A stretch of 64,000 bases of DNA, from contig CBDDBN010000030.1 of NCBI GenBank assembly GCA_965225735.1, positions 682,001 to 746,000 of the forward strand. Direction: 5' to 3'. The notes beneath the pieces are model-generated. The model did no database searches, was not told the origin of the DNA, and saw nothing but the letters and a program-made list of their open reading frames with translations. Each line of letters opens with the position of its first letter. Position 1 is the stretch's first letter. Source of the DNA: Denitrobaculum sp965225735 (GTDB lineage: Bacteria; Pseudomonadota; Alphaproteobacteria; Kiloniellales; Kiloniellaceae). Positions 1 through 7,384 of this stretch are shown here, piece after piece. Position numbers and translations under genes: made by a program.

Positions 1-55
1 GGTCAGTCCACGCGGCAGCGAGATCCAGATCCTTCGGCGCCCTTCGTTGGAGGCG
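1..55. other. Window edge beyond the 3' end of the heptosyltransferase gene
   Basis: Only 55 bases precede the stop codon of the first gene. Two minus-strand frames are open through to the edge, so the next gene of the operon may start here and overlap, but the stretch is too short to identify it. Confidence 0.3.
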
Positions 56-1066
56 CTAGACCTGGCTGATGTTCTTGACGCCTGCGAGACTTTCCTGTCC
101 CGCGCCCGACCCGACTTCGGTCCGCGTACACAGATCAATCGCAGCAGCTTCGACGGCGTCGACCGTTAAATTACCCATCCAGCTTTTCGGCAGGGTGTGA
201 TGATAACCCGGCTGAGTGATAATTTCCTGCAGGCTTTCCGGTGTGCGAACAAACCCACAGTGATCGCCCCATGGTCCGTAGCGCTGCTCGGAACTGGGAC
301 CAAAGAGTCCAAGAGTTGGCGTCCCAACCGCCGCCGACAGATGCATCAAGCCGCTGTCATTCCCCACGAAGAAGTCGCAACGCCCGAGACAAGCCGCCGA
401 TTGAAGCAGGTCAAGCTTTCCAACCAGGTCAATGACGCGTTCCGTCGGTAAGGCTCTGCGTAGAAGCGCGGCTTGAGCTTCTTCTCCGGGCGCGCCGAAA
501 ATCGCCAGCCGCGCGGCGGACAGAGGACTCGCTTCGCTCGTCAAGCGCTGGACTAGATCCACAAATCGATCCGGCATCCAGGTCTTGCCGATCCAGTTCG
601 CTGTCGGTCCTACCGCTAAGATCGGACGATCATTGGGAAGCGTTAGCTCCGCTTCTTTCAGATGATCGTCGCGCAACCAGATTCGTGGTGGAGGCGGGTT
701 GTCCTCCTGACCGATCAAGCGCGCCAGCTCTAGGACGCGCGGCTCGTCGTCTAGTTTGGAGGTTACGATGAGACTTCGGCGGCGGAGCAAAGTCCAAGTC
801 AACTTCGACGCGCGCAGATCCACGACCAGGTCCCAGCGAGTCCCAACCGTCTCACGCCAAAGCCGCAACCAATGCCCCGCCAGAGGACGTTTTTTCATCA
901 CCAACAACCGATCGAGTTCCGGCAATGCCGAGAACAGAGGCGCGGAGACGGCGCCGGCCGCAATCGTCACCTGCGCGTCCGGGTGACGCGCGATCAAAGC
1001 GGAGAGGATACCGGTCGATTGGACCGCGTCGCCAATACGGCTGGAAGTAATGAACAGGATCTTCAT
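56..1066 (-). CDS. Glycosyltransferase family 9 (heptosyltransferase-like)
   Basis: A 336-residue cytoplasmic protein of the GT9 fold (ADP-heptose:LPS heptosyltransferase family, WaaF/WaaC/RfaQ-like). It would add a heptose or related sugar to lipopolysaccharide core or a similar glycan at the inner face of the membrane. The N-terminus MKILFITSSRIGDAV matches the family's Rossmann start (..RxGDxVxS), and the C-terminal half has the donor-site signature VGNDSGLMHLSAAVGTPTLGLFG around residues 235-257, where the D-S/T-G-x-x-H motif is diagnostic. The length is normal for the family. The exact acceptor cannot be read from the sequence, and no other LPS core genes are visible, so the waaF symbol is not given. 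The ATG at 1066 is the natural family start. Confidence 0.85.
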   Translation of the reverse strand: MKILFITSSRIGDAVQSTGILSALIARHPDAQVTIAAGAVSAPLFSALPELDRLLVMKKRPLAGHWLRLWRETVGTRWDLVVDLRASKLTWTLLRRRSLIVTSKLDDEPRVLELARLIGQEDNPPPPRIWLRDDHLKEAELTLPNDRPILAVGPTANWIGKTWMPDRFVDLVQRLTSEASPLSAARLAIFGAPGEEAQAALLRRALPTERVIDLVGKLDLLQSAACLGRCDFFVGNDSGLMHLSAAVGTPTLGLFGPSSEQRYGPWGDHCGFVRTPESLQEIITQPGYHHTLPKSWMGNLTVDAVEAAAIDLCTRTEVGSGAGQESLAGVKNISQV

Positions 1067-1126
1067 AGCGGGCAGGTAAAAGCACAGCGCACCGGGGCTG
1101 ACAAGGCCCGCGTTAGAGCTTGTGCC

Positions 1127-1873
1127 CTAGCGCCCCCCAGCGCAACGCAGGATCGCGCCGCTGACATAGGACGCCTCGTCAGACAGCAGCCAGAGCACTG
1201 CGTTAGCGACTTCTTCCGGCGCCGCCGCGCGACCCATCGGAACCACTGGGGCCAAGCGGGCTGCGCGCCCAGGTTCTCCACCAGAGGCATGCAGCTCCGT
1301 TTCCGTCAGCCCGGGAGAAACGGCATTGACCCTAATTCCCTCGCCAGTGACCTCCTTGGATAGGCCCAGTGTAAAGCTGTCCACAGCTCCTTTCGAAGCG
1401 GCATACCATACAAATTCATTGGGGCTTCCTAATGTGGCCGCGCCGGAGGAGATCGATACAATTGCACCCCCGGCGCCAGCATGCTTGTGCGACATGCGCA
1501 ACACAGCCTCACGTGAGCAAAGCATAACGCCCATGACATTGATATCGAGCGTCCTTTGCAGAGTTTCGATCTCGGCTTCATCCAACCGACTGATCGTTCC
1601 GGTGATCCCGGCATTGTTAACAAGGGCCGTCACCTTGCCTAACGCCGTTTCTGTTTCTTCAAAAAGCCGCGCAACCTCATTCGCTTTCGAGACATCCGCC
1701 TGCAGCGCGACCGCCCGGCCGCCTTGGCCAGCAATCTCGGCAACAACCGCCTCGGCGGCTGTTGCATTCGATTGATAGTTGACGCAGACAGCGTAGCCGC
1801 GCGCAGCGGCAAGTTTCGAGATCGCGGCGCCGATACCTCTGGCGCCGCCGGTTACAAGGGCGACTTTCGACAT
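1127..1873 (-). CDS. SDR family NAD(P)-dependent oxidoreductase (FabG-like)
   Basis: A 248-residue classical short-chain dehydrogenase. The cofactor motif TGGARGIGAAI lies at residues 8-18, the NNAG motif follows in LVNNAGITG, and the catalytic Ser...Tyr-x-x-x-Lys appears as SISSG and WYAASKG. The C-terminus SYVSGAILRCAGGR is typical of FabG/glucose-dehydrogenase-like SDRs. The reading frame is open for 27 codons further upstream, but ATG 1873 is preceded by AGAGGA at proper spacing and begins directly with the family's MSKVALVTGG. The substrate is unknown; fatty-acid synthesis, polyol oxidation or sugar oxidation are all possible. It is transcribed toward the heptosyltransferase 60 bp downstream. 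Confidence 0.85.
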   Translation of the reverse strand: MSKVALVTGGARGIGAAISKLAAARGYAVCVNYQSNATAAEAVVAEIAGQGGRAVALQADVSKANEVARLFEETETALGKVTALVNNAGITGTISRLDEAEIETLQRTLDINVMGVMLCSREAVLRMSHKHAGAGGAIVSISSGAATLGSPNEFVWYAASKGAVDSFTLGLSKEVTGEGIRVNAVSPGLTETELHASGGEPGRAARLAPVVPMGRAAAPEEVANAVLWLLSDEASYVSGAILRCAGGR

Positions 1874-2117
1874 TTGATCCTCTAACGTTCGCCAAATGCC
1901 ATGCAGATTACGGTTTGTCGGCTCCGCAGCAAGCGCGGAAGTGTATCGGTTCAATTTGGCGATAACCGGAACCGAGACCTAAGAGCAGGAGCGGCAAATG
2001 GTCTCGAGATCAGCATTGCAGTAAAAAAGCGTAGACGAAGCGGGCAGCGCATGTTTTTTCTCGTCAAGGACTGTTGGCGCTCAGCCGCCCCGGCGCACAA
2101 GAAAGAGGAGAACTCAA

Positions 2118-2324
2118 ATGGACGAAGACATCTTCAATATGTCGCTGCGCAAGTTTCTGAAGAAAGTTGGCGTGACCTCTCAGCGCGAAATCGAGCAGGC
2201 CGTGCGCGCCGCCATCGAGAATGGCAGCCTCAACGGTCAGAATGCGGTTCAAGCCAAGGTAACGTTGAAAATCGACGCTATCGGCTTGTCTCAGGACATC
2301 GATGGCGAGATCAATCTCTCGTAG
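2118..2324 (+). CDS. DUF6494 family small protein
   Basis: A 68-residue protein that starts MDEDIFNMSLRKFLKKVGVT and looks like the small alphaproteobacterial DUF6494 family: an N-terminal helix, a helix with QREIEQAVRAAIENG and a C-terminal beta pair ending in DGEINLS. The start has a strong AAAGAGGAG Shine-Dalgarno 9 bases upstream. There is no signal peptide or membrane segment, so it should be cytoplasmic. Function is not known. It converges on the exported protein gene to its right and is separated from it by a large hairpin. Confidence 0.75.
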   Translation: MDEDIFNMSLRKFLKKVGVTSQREIEQAVRAAIENGSLNGQNAVQAKVTLKIDAIGLSQDIDGEINLS

Positions 2325-2359
2325 AGCGAGCTTACGGCTCTTACGGGGCCTGACGCTTT

Positions 2360-2400
2360 ACTTCCACGCTGGCTGCGGTTCGCGCAGCCGGCATGGAAGT
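2360..2400. terminator. Large hairpin between convergent genes
   Basis: An almost perfect 18-bp stem: outer arms ACTTCCA/TGGAAGT, inner arms GGCTGCG/CGCAGCC, loop GTTCG, with one mismatch. It lies 35 bp after the DUF6494 stop and 15 bp before the stop of the opposing gene, so it can end transcription from both sides. There is no clear T-run on either strand. Confidence 0.6.
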
Positions 2401-2415
2401 TAGACGATAAACCCT

Positions 2416-3951
2416 CTATTGCACTGTTCCCGGTGGTGGGACCATCTGATTACCGTTCAAGTTTACAGCGCCCTCTGGCGTGAACTCGATCAAATAGTTC
2501 GTCACCGAAGGCACCTGATTGCCTGGCTCCGTTTCTCCGGTAGACAGCAACACCATCGCCCCCTGCATGACCTGTTGTTGGGCCTGCGGGTTTTCCAGCG
2601 TCTGTGCCTTTTCAAACAACTGCATCAAACCCAAAGCCTGTGCCGTCAGCGTGCCTTCCACACCAATGGGATTGTCCGGGTTGACCAAGAGCGATCCGTC
2701 CATTGTCGCCGTGACGGTATCGGACTCGATGGACTGACCGTCCAGCAGGATCGTCGTTCCAGCCTCCTGGAACAACTGCCCGATCTTGGCGCCGAAGGCT
2801 TCCAGACGCGGTCCTCCTTGATCGATCTCGTCCGGTGAAGAGACCTCAGACAACAGCACATCGGCTTCCGCGAAGATCGCCTTTACCGGGATACGTTGAA
2901 CCTTCACAGGCAGAGTCCAGCGACGCGGCAACATTTGAAGCGCAGCATCCATTGCCGGATTCGTCGGCAGCGATACAAAGAAACCGCGGCTCGATATCAA
3001 GAGGTCCTGCGTGGCGTGATCGCTGTCCAGGTCCTGAAGTTCAAACCCAAACTGAGAAGCTTCGATCCCGACCTTCACATCAGGGCTGTCATAGGTGAGG
3101 TTTTCGATTTCACCGCGCTGAATCAGTCTGGAAAACGATTTCCAGGTAGCGACCATCGTCCGCATCATGGCCAGCTCTGCCTCGGGATCTGCCGCGGCAA
3201 GCTCGGTCGTAATGTCCCTCAAGCTTTCCTGCGCCTCAATCATCGCAGTGACGTCATTGGATGAAAACGAGATATCCGTCGTGCTTCGACCGATCCGCAG
3301 AACGCCGGCGCCACCGATATCGGCCGAAACATCCCGCAGTGTAAGGGTCAAATCCTGCTCGACCGCATTCGCCTTAGGTTCCTGAAACTCTGATGTACTT
3401 GTAAGCTCAGCGATCCGCACGACTGCGCTCTCGATACTCCCGGACGCGGCATCGGGCATCGCGGAATTCAGCGTCATCGTCATGTCCTTGGCGACAAAAT
3501 CGTACGCAGAAGCGTAGCCCGCACGTGGCGACATAACCCCTTCGAACTTCTCAAGTCCGAGATGGATGACAAGTGAGTCGGCGGAGTCTTCAGGGTTTAT
3601 AAAGCGGATTTCCTCTGGCACCCGAACTGAGTGAAAGCGATAGTCCCCGTTTTCCAAGGGTTTGACGCGTGCCAGGAAATCACCAAGCACAAAACCCTCC
3701 GGCACTTGTCCTTCAGCCGGATCGGCCTCAGCAAGGGTGAGACCGTTAACTGCGACTTCGTACTCGTCGCCAACAGCTGTCACTTCGATTTCATGCTTGA
3801 GTTCGACACCTGGATAACCGCCGGTTGCCGACTGTAGGTACCACTCGATACCCTCTTTGATCTTCGCCGCAGCTTCATCCGCAACCGCAGGCACCGGTGC
3901 CCACAGCAGTACGGCAATCCCCAAAAGACCGCCGCTCAGACTCCTTCGCAC
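2416..3951 (-). CDS. Exported protein of unknown function (511 aa)
   Basis: It begins with a clear Sec signal peptide (MRRSLSGG, hydrophobic LLGIAVLLWAPVP, cleavage near AVADEAAA). The mature part is beta-rich with many Glu/Asp and has no internal membrane segment, so it is likely periplasmic. The style resembles alphaproteobacterial DUF2125/DUF945-like periplasmic proteins, but no motif allows a family call. The start is GTG 3951, with GGGAGA eight bases upstream. It is a single-gene unit divergent from sodC. Confidence 0.7.
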   Translation of the reverse strand: MRRSLSGGLLGIAVLLWAPVPAVADEAAAKIKEGIEWYLQSATGGYPGVELKHEIEVTAVGDEYEVAVNGLTLAEADPAEGQVPEGFVLGDFLARVKPLENGDYRFHSVRVPEEIRFINPEDSADSLVIHLGLEKFEGVMSPRAGYASAYDFVAKDMTMTLNSAMPDAASGSIESAVVRIAELTSTSEFQEPKANAVEQDLTLTLRDVSADIGGAGVLRIGRSTTDISFSSNDVTAMIEAQESLRDITTELAAADPEAELAMMRTMVATWKSFSRLIQRGEIENLTYDSPDVKVGIEASQFGFELQDLDSDHATQDLLISSRGFFVSLPTNPAMDAALQMLPRRWTLPVKVQRIPVKAIFAEADVLLSEVSSPDEIDQGGPRLEAFGAKIGQLFQEAGTTILLDGQSIESDTVTATMDGSLLVNPDNPIGVEGTLTAQALGLMQLFEKAQTLENPQAQQQVMQGAMVLLSTGETEPGNQVPSVTNYLIEFTPEGAVNLNGNQMVPPPGTVQ

Positions 3952-4175
3952 TATTCCGTCTCCCGATAGCTTCTATCACAGCTTTAGCTAGGCACAATCA
4001 AAGGGTCGATACAAGTTACAGATGCGTTGAGGAGGGATGGCTGAGAGCCGAAGCAAACGGCCTTCGGCGGATCTGCTCATTGCTGTTTCCAATAAAACAG
4101 CTGCCTGACTCCGATCGAATAAGGACTCTGCATCAAGCGTTTACGTCACTCTTCCATCATACCGGAGTCTTAGAC

Positions 4176-4703
4176 ATGAAATTGCTTTTTGCGCCTGGCG
4201 CTGCCGCTTTGATCCTTGCTAGCGCAGTCTTTTCTACAGACGCAGTTGCAGACAAGGAACTCAGCGCCAGTGCACAGATGGCCGGGCCTGACGGAACGCC
4301 AATGGGTATCGTCACTCTGACCCAGATGCCCGATGCCGTCATTGTCCGGGTCGAGGTGATAGGCCTGACACCTGGCGCACATGGGTTCCACGTGCATGAG
4401 ACCGGTGCCTGCGCGCCTGATTTCGCCTCGGCCGGCGACCATTTTAATCCCCATGGCACGGGACACGGCTTTGCTGGCGCGGGGCCGCATGCGGGCGATC
4501 TGCCGAACATCGTCGCTCATGCGGACGGCACGGCATTGGCCGAGTTCGTAACCGACAGCATCTCTCTGGAAAAGTCCGCAAAGGCCAGTCTTTTCGATGC
4601 GGATGGCTCGGCCCTCATTGTCCACGCCAAACCCGACAGCTACAGCCACGCCGCAGGCGCTGGTGGCCGGGTTGCCTGCGGGGTCATCGAGCGGCAGTCC
4701 TAG
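4176..4703 (+). CDS. sodC: Superoxide dismutase [Cu-Zn], periplasmic
   Basis: A 175-residue SodC that converts superoxide to hydrogen peroxide and oxygen in the periplasm. A signal peptide covers about residues 1-24 (MKLLFAPGAAALILASAVFS). The copper and zinc ligands are visible in GFHVHETGAC, GDHFNPHGTGHG and PHAGDLPN. The disulphide Cys pair is GAC and VACGVIE near the C-terminus, and the last copper His is probably IVHAK. The open frame extends far upstream to 3897, but only ATG 4176 (with GGAGTCT before it) gives the signal peptide. It stands alone between a divergent exported protein and serA. Confidence 0.93.
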   Translation: MKLLFAPGAAALILASAVFSTDAVADKELSASAQMAGPDGTPMGIVTLTQMPDAVIVRVEVIGLTPGAHGFHVHETGACAPDFASAGDHFNPHGTGHGFAGAGPHAGDLPNIVAHADGTALAEFVTDSISLEKSAKASLFDADGSALIVHAKPDSYSHAAGAGGRVACGVIERQS

Positions 4704-4727
4704 CGCTCCGGAGCCTTAGCGTTCATA

Positions 4728-4758
4728 AAGCGCCGGGGGATGGTTTCCTTCGGCGCTT
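4728..4758 (+). terminator. Hairpin downstream of sodC
   Basis: Inverted repeat AAGCGCCG/CGGCGCTT with a 15-base loop, 25 bp after the sodC stop. There is no U-run, so termination is only likely. Confidence 0.35.
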
Positions 4759-4949
4759 CCCGACTTCTCGGAGCGAGAGCGTCTCCCTTCCAGGCGCAAG
4801 ACCTGTCCTCCGTTTCGCGCATGGCGCCATGTTCCCACAGACGTTGATCTCGCCGGGAGAATGTCTATAAGACAGGCACCGCCGCTCCATTGTGACGCGC
4901 GGGACAAAACTTACGGCCTTTGTTGCGTCGTTAGATCAAGATCCAAGGG

Positions 4950-6200
4950 ATGAGCATGAACAAAGGCCTGTCGCGACCCAAGAATCAGATCCGTTGCCTG
5001 CTGTTGGAAGGCATTTCGCCAACCGCGCGCGCCGTTCTGGAAGGCGCCGGTTACAGCAATATCGAACACCTGTCGACAGCTCTGGACAAGGCAGCCCTGA
5101 TCGAAGCGCTCAAAGGCGTGCACATGCTGGGCATCCGTTCGCGCTCTCAATTAACCCGCGATGTTCTGCAAGCCGCCGATACGCTGGTCGCCGTAGGTTG
5201 TTTTTCGGTGGGCACCAATCAGGTTGATCTTGGAGCGGCGTCACATCGCGGCATTCCGGTCTTCAATGCCCCCTTTTCCAACACACGAAGCGTTGCCGAA
5301 CTGACCGTCGCTGAAACGGTTATGCTGATGCGCGGTACCTTCGCCAAGTCAGCCGCCGCACACGGTGGTCGCTGGTCCAAGACCGCTCTCGGTAGCCGCG
5401 AAATCCGGGGTAAGACGATGGGAATCGTCGGATACGGGAACATCGGCTCGCAGCTTGCCGTGCTGGCCGAAGCTATGGGCATGGCCGTGATCTACTTCGA
5501 TCACACCGACAAGCTTCGGCACGGCAATGCCGAACCCATGCCCGATCTTAAGAGCCTCTTGGCCCGCGCGGATGTCGTCTCCCTGCACTTGCCGGAAACA
5601 CCGCAAACCAAGAACCTCTTCGGTGAGGCCGAGATCCGCGCCATGAAGCCAGGCAGCTTCCTGATCAATAATGCCCGCGGCACGCTGATCGATGTGGAGG
5701 CCCTGGCGCGCGCTCTGTCCGAGGGCCACCTGGCCGGGGCGGCAGTCGATGTCTTTCCCAGCGAACCTAAATCCAACAAAGAAGAGTTCGTCTCGGCCCT
5801 GCGCGGCCTGGACAACGTCATCCTCACGCCGCATGTCGGCGGTTCGACCGAAGAAGCGCAGGAGCGTATTGGCGAAGAAGTCGCCCGCAAGTTTGTGGAG
5901 TATTCGGACGTAGGCTCGACTGTCGGCGCTGTCAACTTTCCAGAAGTTCAGCTCAGCCGCGGGTCCTCGGCGACACGTTTTATCCAGGTCCAGCGCAACG
6001 AGCCTGGCGAGCTGGGACGCCTCAACGACATCTTTGCCAAACACGACATCAACATCGTCGCTCAGCACTATCAGACCAATGGCGAAATTGGCTATGTCGT
6101 ATTGGATGCCGAAGGCCGGGTGGACAACGCCTTCGAGATCCTCACCGAAATCCGCACGCTACCGGGCACCATCCGCGCGCGTTTGCTGAATAGAGTCTAG
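4950..6200 (+). CDS. serA: D-3-phosphoglycerate dehydrogenase
   Basis: A 416-residue SerA, the first step of serine synthesis (3-phosphoglycerate to 3-phosphohydroxypyruvate, NAD-dependent). The NAD-binding motif GYGNIG is at 161-166. The catalytic set is present: Arg in NNARGTLID, Glu in the following helix, and His in LTPHVGGSTEEAQ. A C-terminal ACT domain (about 345-416) is present, so this is the short E. coli-like type with serine feedback rather than the long ASB-domain type. ATG 4950 has AAGGG upstream; a second in-frame ATG is two codons later. serC is not adjacent. Confidence 0.95.
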   Translation: MSMNKGLSRPKNQIRCLLLEGISPTARAVLEGAGYSNIEHLSTALDKAALIEALKGVHMLGIRSRSQLTRDVLQAADTLVAVGCFSVGTNQVDLGAASHRGIPVFNAPFSNTRSVAELTVAETVMLMRGTFAKSAAAHGGRWSKTALGSREIRGKTMGIVGYGNIGSQLAVLAEAMGMAVIYFDHTDKLRHGNAEPMPDLKSLLARADVVSLHLPETPQTKNLFGEAEIRAMKPGSFLINNARGTLIDVEALARALSEGHLAGAAVDVFPSEPKSNKEEFVSALRGLDNVILTPHVGGSTEEAQERIGEEVARKFVEYSDVGSTVGAVNFPEVQLSRGSSATRFIQVQRNEPGELGRLNDIFAKHDINIVAQHYQTNGEIGYVVLDAEGRVDNAFEILTEIRTLPGTIRARLLNRV

Positions 6201-6228
6201 CAGCCTCATCGCTGCAACAAGCGTTGAT

Positions 6229-6417
6229 TTAGGTCTGCGCACTTCGCCCGAAGCGCTTTTTCAGCGCAGCAAAGATCTCGCTGAGAGAGTCACCGAATTT
6301 GATTGGCCGGGTTTTCTGCAGCACGCCTTCCGCGCAACCGCAGCCTTCGCTCTGCGCGACGTTCTTCAAATAGAATCGCTTGAAATCGTCTCGGTCGCCG
6401 GGTGTGCGGAATGCCAA
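6229..6417 (-). CDS. Possible small protein downstream of sdhB
   Basis: A 62-residue frame starting at TTG 6417, only 22 bp after the sdhB stop on the same strand and with GGGAGAGG just before the start. The product is charged, has a GCGC cysteine cluster in its middle (SEGCGCAEG) and ends in a helix-like EIFAALKKRFGR. No family is recognised. It may be a small co-transcribed gene or chance coding in the sdh 3' region. Confidence 0.35.
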   Translation of the reverse strand: MAFRTPGDRDDFKRFYLKNVAQSEGCGCAEGVLQKTRPIKFGDSLSEIFAALKKRFGRSAQT

Positions 6418-6439
6418 AGGCCTCTCCCAGTGTTTGAGA

Positions 6440-7219
6440 CTATCCCCGCCGCTCGACCATCAGCTTTTTGATCTCCGCGATCGCCTTGGCCGGGTTGAGG
6501 CTCTTGGGGCAGGTGCGGGTACAGTTCATGATGGTGTGACAGCGGTAGAGCCGGAAGGGATCTTCCAGGTTATCCAGGCGGTTGCCGGTATCTTCATCAC
6601 GGCTGTCTGCGATCCAACGGTAAGCCTGCAGCAGAATGGCCGGGCCCAGATAGCGGTCCCCGTTCCACCAATAGCTGGGGCAGGAGGTGGAGCAACAGAA
6701 GCAGAGAATGCACTCCCAGAGGCCGTCGAGCTTCTCACGCTCTTCCGGGCTCTGCAGGCGCTCGCGTTCCGGCGCCGCCGTGGCGGACTTCAGCCAGGGT
6801 TCGATCGAGGCATACTGCGCGTAGACATGGGTCAGGTCCGGAACCAGGTCCTTGACCACCGGCATGTGCGGCAAGGGATAGACCTTTACCTCATCATCCA
6901 CGTCGCTGATGTATTTGGTGCAGGCCAGAGTGTTGGTGCCATCGATGTTCATGGCGCAGGAGCCACAGACGCCTTCGCGGCAGGAACGGCGGAAGGTAAG
7001 CGTGGAGTCGGTTTCGTTCTTGATCTTGATCAGAGCATCGAGAACCATCGGCCCGCAGTCGTCAAGATCAACCTGGTAGGTATCGACACTGGGGTTGGCT
7101 TCATCGTCCGGGTTCCAGCGATAGACCTTGAAGGTCTTGAGGTTCTTGCCAGAACCGGTGGCCGGGTGCGACTGGCCGCCTTTGGGCTTCGAGTTGGCCG
7201 GCAGGGCAAATTCAGCCAT
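6440..7219 (-). CDS. sdhB: Succinate dehydrogenase iron-sulfur subunit
   Basis: A 259-residue SdhB of respiratory complex II, which passes electrons from SdhA-FAD to ubiquinone. The N-terminal plant-type ferredoxin domain binds the 2Fe-2S cluster through CREGVCGSC and the later C in NTLACTK. The C-terminal domain binds 4Fe-4S and 3Fe-4S through CILCFCCSTSCP and CHTIMNCTRTCPKSLNP. The start ATG 7219 follows AAGGAGAG. It is the last gene of sdhC-sdhD-sdhA-sdhB and, unusually, lies 165 bp after sdhA with a hairpin in the gap. Confidence 0.97.
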   Translation of the reverse strand: MAEFALPANSKPKGGQSHPATGSGKNLKTFKVYRWNPDDEANPSVDTYQVDLDDCGPMVLDALIKIKNETDSTLTFRRSCREGVCGSCAMNIDGTNTLACTKYISDVDDEVKVYPLPHMPVVKDLVPDLTHVYAQYASIEPWLKSATAAPERERLQSPEEREKLDGLWECILCFCCSTSCPSYWWNGDRYLGPAILLQAYRWIADSRDEDTGNRLDNLEDPFRLYRCHTIMNCTRTCPKSLNPAKAIAEIKKLMVERRG

Positions 7220-7317
7220 CGATCTCTCCTTACGCCTTCTTTTTCTCTGCTGTCAGTTCAACGATAGCTGCTTACAGCGGATCGCGTTTTTCCTAACTCA
7301 CGAACTCTCAAAATTTG

Positions 7318-7363
7318 CGTTCGAAATCAGCTCTTCGCTGATTGAGAGGCAGTGAATTTCGAG
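7318..7363 (-). promoter_or_regulatory. Nested inverted repeats between sdhA and sdhB
   Basis: The 165-bp gap holds a 7-bp stem AATCAGC/GCTGATT with loop TCTTC (7325-7343), and a second repeat TCGAAAT/ATTTCGA (7321-7327 and 7356-7362) around it. The two stems share two bases, so only one may form fully. It may protect or process the sdhA mRNA end or set the sdhA:sdhB ratio. Confidence 0.4.
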
Positions 7364-7384
7364 TCACCTCAAACGCAATCTGCT

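Noticed and set aside
872..1363. 163-residue plus-strand open frame
   Set aside because: Antisense to the heptosyltransferase and SDR genes; Arg-rich, no family motif, no ribosome site.
6380..7267. 295-residue plus-strand open frame
   Set aside because: Exact antisense of sdhB; composition typical of the reverse frame of a GC-rich gene.
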